Below the pieces are notes generated by a model. That model did not search any database. It was not told the origin of the DNA and saw only the letters and a list, made by a program, of their open reading frames with translations. From a virus, in IMG/VR virus record IMGVR_UViG_3300031521_000018, positions 1 through 64,000 of that record: 64,000 nucleotides of DNA, one strand, 5' to 3'. The position numbers and the translations under genes were made by a program. Shown here in pieces: positions 62,542 to 64,000 of the stretch. Position 1 is the first letter of the stretch. Each line of letters opens with the position of its first letter.

Positions 62542-62715
62542 TGTGTAACTGCCGATACTGGTATAGAAATACTCAACAAAGAAACCTCAGAATTCAATCA
62601 CATTCCAATATTTGAACTGTATTATTCAAACATAAAATCTAAAAATTGGTTAACCAAATTTGAATATTGGTTAACAAAAACAATTTATAAAATAAATAAT
62701 AAAAACAAAGTGTAA
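62134..62715 (+). CDS. Intein-only protein: C-intein fused to N-intein, zero extein
   Basis: These are 193 residues from the ATG at 62134, just after a terminator; a longer reading from 62056 would overlap that hairpin and the previous gene. Residues 1-136 form a C-intein with block B (KTLYATQDHIL, His56), block F HRVFDLTISNKMHVFVANG and block G KVHN, ending at Asn136. Cys137 is then both the +1 residue and the first residue of an N-intein, CVTADTGIEI ... IPIFELYY. The N-intein resembles AceL-TerL's CVYGDTMVE block A and carries a basic, amphipathic tail. No extein lies between. Both pieces are of the atypical (block A | block B) split type seen in the terminase fragment. Confidence 0.82.
   Translation: MIYKEYRSYNISKFGYFVNIDEDQESKITHVHYTGIKRLYKLETYGGKTLYATQDHILPIYQVTEVLKGNDKFFSIADLKHKIDMHTGSKYSVINSGGFCEEVKSIEKILGFHRVFDLTISNKMHVFVANGIKVHNCVTADTGIEILNKETSEFNHIPIFELYYSNIKSKNWLTKFEYWLTKTIYKINNKNKV
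62542..62712 (+). other. N-intein region of the intein-only protein
   Basis: Codons 137-193. Block A is C-V-T-A-D-T-G-I-E. It is followed by an N-terminal intein helix and a Lys-rich tail (WLTKFEYWLTKTIYKINNK), and no block B. The terminase C-intein at 40151-40588 is the only partner-type fragment visible other than its own neighbour. Confidence 0.75.
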
Positions 62716-62725
62716 TTTTACGTTT

Positions 62726-63259
62726 ATGAAAGAAGCTATATTAACATGTGACCAATTAACAGTGTACTCTCCAAATTACCGTGTGAAAATTATTAAACGT
62801 GGACACCGTGGATTTGTTATAGATAATAGCTTTATAAAAATATTCTGTATATCTCATGATGGAATAACGTTTTCATATAAAATTGAAAATAATGATTTTG
62901 AATATACAGATAAAGAATATAAACGCAATAATATAGATGTAATCAAAAATTTTGTAACTGAAAGTAATGAAAAGGATGAATTATACACTTTACTTTCAAC
63001 CGTACTTCTCAATAATAGCATAAATATTTACTCCAAAGATATGTATGCTAAAGCCATACACAACATATGTTCATCTAAAACTTATAAAAGTGATATTCTT
63101 CCTATACCATGTGATGAATATAGCTTTTATGAACTAATAGAGGAATGGTACACAAATAATGAAAGCGAAAATGATGAAGAACTGTTAACCAAGATTTTAC
63201 AAATTCTTCTTTTTGAATGTGAAGCCAACAATATTGATATTAATAAATTATTTGTATGA
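62726..63259 (+). CDS. Hypothetical protein after intein gene
   Basis: This is a 177-residue protein with an N-terminal beta region (LTVYSPNYRVKIIKRGHRGF) and a helical, acidic C-terminus (NNESENDEELLTKILQILLF). It starts 10 bp after the intein-only gene and overlaps the next start by 4 bp (ATGA). No family is recognised. Confidence 0.5.
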   Translation: MKEAILTCDQLTVYSPNYRVKIIKRGHRGFVIDNSFIKIFCISHDGITFSYKIENNDFEYTDKEYKRNNIDVIKNFVTESNEKDELYTLLSTVLLNNSINIYSKDMYAKAIHNICSSKTYKSDILPIPCDEYSFYELIEEWYTNNESENDEELLTKILQILLFECEANNIDINKLFV

Positions 63260-63999
63260 CAAAGAAAGAATTTGTAAATTGGTTAATCGATGAATTAACT
63301 GAGGGTGGTACTATTCCCGCCTCACCTAAAGTCCATAGAATTGAAACCATAATTAATAACACAAGGGATTATTATTATGAGTTATCTGATTTATCTCATG
63401 AATTTTGCTATATAGTAATAAGACAAACAGCATTTAATACACCATTGTTCAAGGCAAAGCGACAAATAGCTATGCCTGATGCTACTCATGCTATAACTAG
63501 AATACGCACATTGTCAGGTAATTTTAATGATGGCTTGTATACAGGTAAAGACACAGATTTTAAGCAAACCAATTGGAATTTTGCAATGGGTATAGCGGGT
63601 GATTCAGGTGCTATGCTTACAGCCATAACATATAATTTTTATACATCATTTTTAACAAATTTTATGGTTAAAGATTTGATATATGATTTTAATCAGAATA
63701 CCCATATGATAACGGTTGATGGTCAAGATATGAAATCAAGTGTACTTGCTGAATGTAGTATGAAAATACCCGAAGAAATGTTATATAATGATGTGATGTT
63801 TAAGAAATATTGCCTTGGTAAATGTAAAGTGTCATTCGCCAATATCGTAGCATTCACAGATCAAAAATTGATTGGTGGTTATAAAATAAATTTTACGGAA
63901 ATTAAAAGTGATGGTAAAGATATGATAAAAGAAGTGGATAAATATCTTATGGACTACCAATTAAATTCTGCATCGCTTGGAATCATGTATACAGATTAA
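63256..63999 (+). CDS. Hypothetical protein, possibly structural (247 aa)
   Basis: This soluble alpha/beta protein is coupled to the upstream gene by an ATGA overlap. Its stop falls two bases inside the window edge, so it is complete. It contains a Gly-rich centre (FAMGIAGDSGAMLTAITYNF) and several Met/Phe/Tyr-rich strands. It may be a virion or packaging component, but nothing definite is recognised. Confidence 0.5.
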   Translation: MTKKEFVNWLIDELTEGGTIPASPKVHRIETIINNTRDYYYELSDLSHEFCYIVIRQTAFNTPLFKAKRQIAMPDATHAITRIRTLSGNFNDGLYTGKDTDFKQTNWNFAMGIAGDSGAMLTAITYNFYTSFLTNFMVKDLIYDFNQNTHMITVDGQDMKSSVLAECSMKIPEEMLYNDVMFKKYCLGKCKVSFANIVAFTDQKLIGGYKINFTEIKSDGKDMIKEVDKYLMDYQLNSASLGIMYTD

Positions 64000-64000
64000 A

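Overview
The window is a strongly AT-rich, gene-dense stretch of a large tailed-phage genome. It looks like a contractile-tailed, T4-related phage of a Bacteroidetes host. The T4-like core includes a family B DNA polymerase part, gp32-like SSB, gp45-like clamp, gp46/gp47-like nuclease subunits, UvsW- and UvsY-like proteins, a gp17-like terminase, and gp15-, gp6- and gp53-like tail parts. The host guess rests on a DUF4494-like gene, tail-fibre sequence style, the absence of Shine-Dalgarno sites and AT-only leader regions. No tRNA, IS element or CRISPR array was seen.

Layout. 1-8.3 kb (minus): adhesin, beta-helix and very large virion genes. 8.35-10.7 kb: NAD-dependent DNA ligase. 10.9-15.1 kb: a 1045-residue multi-domain 'polyvalent' protein studded with [VI]NE motifs, plus a companion gene. 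15.1-20.5 kb: baseplate-hub-like protein, tail fibre, and the nuclease domain of terminase as a free-standing gene. 20.5-23.8 kb: clamp-like and MazG-like genes. 23.8-33.6 kb: virion and baseplate genes, with guanylate kinase and an adenosine-deaminase-family enzyme embedded. 33.7-42.6 kb: SSB, GroEL, GroES, the N-terminal half of DNA polymerase, the terminase ATPase fragment carrying a C-intein, a TerS candidate and a gp15-like protein. 42.6-50.9 kb: PurA/PurZ-like enzyme, gp47-like, gp53-like, PurB and membrane proteins. 50.9-53.4 kb: two non-coding stretches around a DNA-binding-like protein, with a perfect parS-type site and a structured element; transcription direction switches here. 53.4-64 kb (plus): class II ribonucleotide reductase, gp46-like, UvsY-like, UvsW-like, a DUF4494-like gene, an unusual IntC-IntN protein and two unknowns.

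Two themes stand out. First, a PurZ-like enzyme with Ser in place of the PurA catalytic Asp, a MazG-like pyrophosphohydrolase, PurB, guanylate kinase, an adenosine deaminase relative and a ribonucleotide reductase could together make dZTP (2-aminoadenine) and lower dATP. This suggests a Z-substituted genome in a T4-like phage. Second, key enzymes are fragmented. Terminase is in at least three pieces, one to be joined by an atypically split intein. DNA polymerase stops after motif A. A separate 193-residue protein is a C-intein fused directly to an N-intein with no extein between. In addition, the polyvalent protein looks built to be cut by the prohead protease and injected. These functional statements are inferences from sequence reading; no database search was possible.
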